This document shows positions 62,859-64,000 of a stretch of 64,000 bases of DNA, in pieces. Both the position numbers and the translations under genes were made by a program. Under the pieces are notes generated by a model. It ran no database searches. It saw only the letters and a program-made list of their open reading frames with translations, and was not told where the DNA came from. The stretch comes from Heliorestis acidaminivorans (GTDB lineage Bacteria; Bacillota; Desulfitobacteriia; Heliobacteriales; Heliobacteriaceae), in the NCBI RefSeq assembly GCF_008933955.1, contig NZ_WBXO01000011.1, positions 1 through 64,000 on the forward strand. Direction: 5' to 3'. Numbering within the stretch: position 1 is the stretch's first letter; every line of letters begins with the position of its first letter.

Positions 62859-63910
62859 TGTCAAGAAAAACAGGAGCTTCGTACTACCATAGAACTTGGG
62901 ATTATCTCGAAGACAACTCTAGAGAATCAGTTAAAGACCTTACAGAATACCAAATCATCTATCCATCAAAGCAAGAAAGAACTAAAGAAGTATACAGTTG
63001 GGAAAAAGAATCTGCTGTCGCTCAGATCCCTCAAGCTTTAATATGGGGAAAGCATGGTGCGGTCATAGCACCGAATGGCAAACTAATCTGGGATCTTTCC
63101 TATGAATGGTTTAATAAGCCAGAAGAACATCCTTTTTTTTATAGAGATTCAAATCAAAAGCCTCAATATGTCGATGCTGCGTTAGCGATGCTGACACATC
63201 CAATTAGCCATAATTACTTTCATTGGTTATTTGAAGTACTGCCTCGGTTAGACTTAATTAGGCAAAGCCGCTGTCAGGTAGATCAATATGTAGTCACTAA
63301 GGTCCAGCAACCTTATCAACAAGAAAGTTTATCGCTATTAGCAATTGATCAAAAGGATATGGTCTATACAGAACCGGAGCTGTATTGGCAAGTTCGAAAA
63401 GTGATTGCCCCTACCTTTTTAACAGGACCTTCTCACTGGGCTTGTCAATATTTGCGCCATGCGTTCTTGCCCTTATTAGACTTAAAGAGCTCCCGTAAAA
63501 ATCGCATTTTTATTAGACGTAATAACTATCGCAAAATTATCAATGAAGAGGAAGTTTATGGCCTCTTAAAGAAAAAAGGCTTTCAAGCAGTGCTACTAGA
63601 AAAGTTATCTTTCCTAGATCAAGTTCGCCTCTTTGCTGAGGCAGAAGCTGTAGTAGGAACGCACGGTGCAGGTTTAAGTAATCTAGTTTTTTGTTCTAAG
63701 GGATGTAAAGTAGTTGAGCTTTTTCCCGCAAGCTATGTATGGAAGCATTTTGAATATATTAGTGTTTGTCTCGATCTTGACTATAAAGGTCTAATCGGCC
63801 CTGCCCAGGAATGCGATCGTCAGTATAAATCCTGGGGATTAAATAATTTTGATCATCTTACTGTGCCGGTTAAAGAACTGGAAGCTATGTTAGTAGAGTT
63901 AAAACTATAA
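62855..63910 (+). CDS. GT61-family (DUF563) glycosyltransferase
   Basis: 351 residues. NYFHWLFEVLPRLDLIR, FIRRNNYRKIINE and VVGTHGAGLSNLVFCSKG match GT61 enzymes, several of which transfer xylose or arabinose. This fits the UDP-xylose synthase encoded in the same locus (inference). ATGATG start overlaps the stop of the previous gene by four bases, so coupled. Confidence 0.88.
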   Translation: MMSRKTGASYYHRTWDYLEDNSRESVKDLTEYQIIYPSKQERTKEVYSWEKESAVAQIPQALIWGKHGAVIAPNGKLIWDLSYEWFNKPEEHPFFYRDSNQKPQYVDAALAMLTHPISHNYFHWLFEVLPRLDLIRQSRCQVDQYVVTKVQQPYQQESLSLLAIDQKDMVYTEPELYWQVRKVIAPTFLTGPSHWACQYLRHAFLPLLDLKSSRKNRIFIRRNNYRKIINEEEVYGLLKKKGFQAVLLEKLSFLDQVRLFAEAEAVVGTHGAGLSNLVFCSKGCKVVELFPASYVWKHFEYISVCLDLDYKGLIGPAQECDRQYKSWGLNNFDHLTVPVKELEAMLVELKL

Positions 63911-63913
63911 AAA

Positions 63914-63955
63914 AGATACCCTGCCAAGTTCAACGAACTAGCGGGGTATCTATGC
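63914..63955 (+). terminator. End of the polysaccharide operon
   Basis: AGATACCCTGC and GCGGGGTATCT arms with a 16-base loop; short T run. Could also serve the opposing frame. Confidence 0.6.
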
Positions 63956-64000
63956 TTATTGTCGCCAACGAGAAGCGGCTTTTTGGCAAGCTTGGAGCAA
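63956..64000 (-). CDS. Possible 3' end of a convergent gene
   Basis: Open frame to the window edge, ending ACQKAASRWRQ and TAA at 63956-63958. Only 14 codons are visible; placement just past a terminator makes a convergent gene plausible. Cannot be identified. Confidence 0.35.
   Translation of the reverse strand: MLQACQKAASRWRQ

Noticed and set aside
1-64000. CRISPR array or cas genes
   Set aside because: R1 copies are too long, too far apart and irregularly spaced for CRISPR, and no Cas-like protein is encoded.

Overview
The window comes from a low-GC, endospore-forming, anaerobic Firmicute. A spore germination lipoprotein (GerD), YtxC next to thrS, two Spo0E-like phosphatases, a reverse rubrerythrin, a CIRCE operator and AGGAGG-type ribosome sites all point that way. 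A Heliobacteria/Desulfitobacteria-like clostridium is my best guess from gene content only; no rRNA is present to settle it.

Layout. (1) 1-830: scars of a HEPN gene and of an integrase, plus one copy of a small two-gene unit whose second copy lies at 28.5-29.0 kb. (2) 830-8280: two different IS21-family elements facing each other. Both istB genes are cut inside the Walker A codons, and a 3.45-kb three-recombinase (RIT-type) element sits between the cuts. (3) 8.3-29.1 kb: an accessory patchwork. A same-polarity repeat ending in a CCCGTCAG hairpin (called R1 here) recurs about ten times. The segments between copies hold a PemK/DUF2281 toxin-antitoxin pair, small membrane proteins, an AAA ATPase, a K+/H+ antiporter, a two-component system with a decapitated regulator, a GyrI-like protein, a CGGC protein, KtrB and many gene fragments. 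The most complete source of R1 is a tyrosine integrase (14751-15707, one amber codon) beside the 3' part of a tRNA-Trp gene, which looks like an island attachment site. A second integrase family survives only as pieces on the other strand. (4) 29.2-45 kb: chemoreceptor, Spo0E-like proteins, a soluble Cache receptor, GshF, CDF transporter, reverse rubrerythrin, CIRCE-controlled htpG, a lone MinE-like protein, a hybrid kinase and an HD-GYP protein. (5) 45-55 kb: core genes (cyclophilin lipoprotein, deoxynucleoside kinase, HTH coiled-coil protein, RelA/SpoT-domain synthetase, YkuK, GerD, YtxC, DUF445, thrS). (6) 55.2-63.9 kb: a surface-polysaccharide locus with UDP-glucose dehydrogenase, a UDP-xylose synthase-like enzyme, GalE, two GT4-GT2 fusion glycosyltransferases and a GT61 enzyme.

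The strongest unusual signals are the RIT element joining two interrupted istB P-loops, the R1-punctuated patchwork with its integrase and tRNA fragment, a MITE-like IS21 relic with a large hairpin, and several intact small membrane-protein genes under 60 codons. Names are from motif and family recognition by eye; no database search was run.
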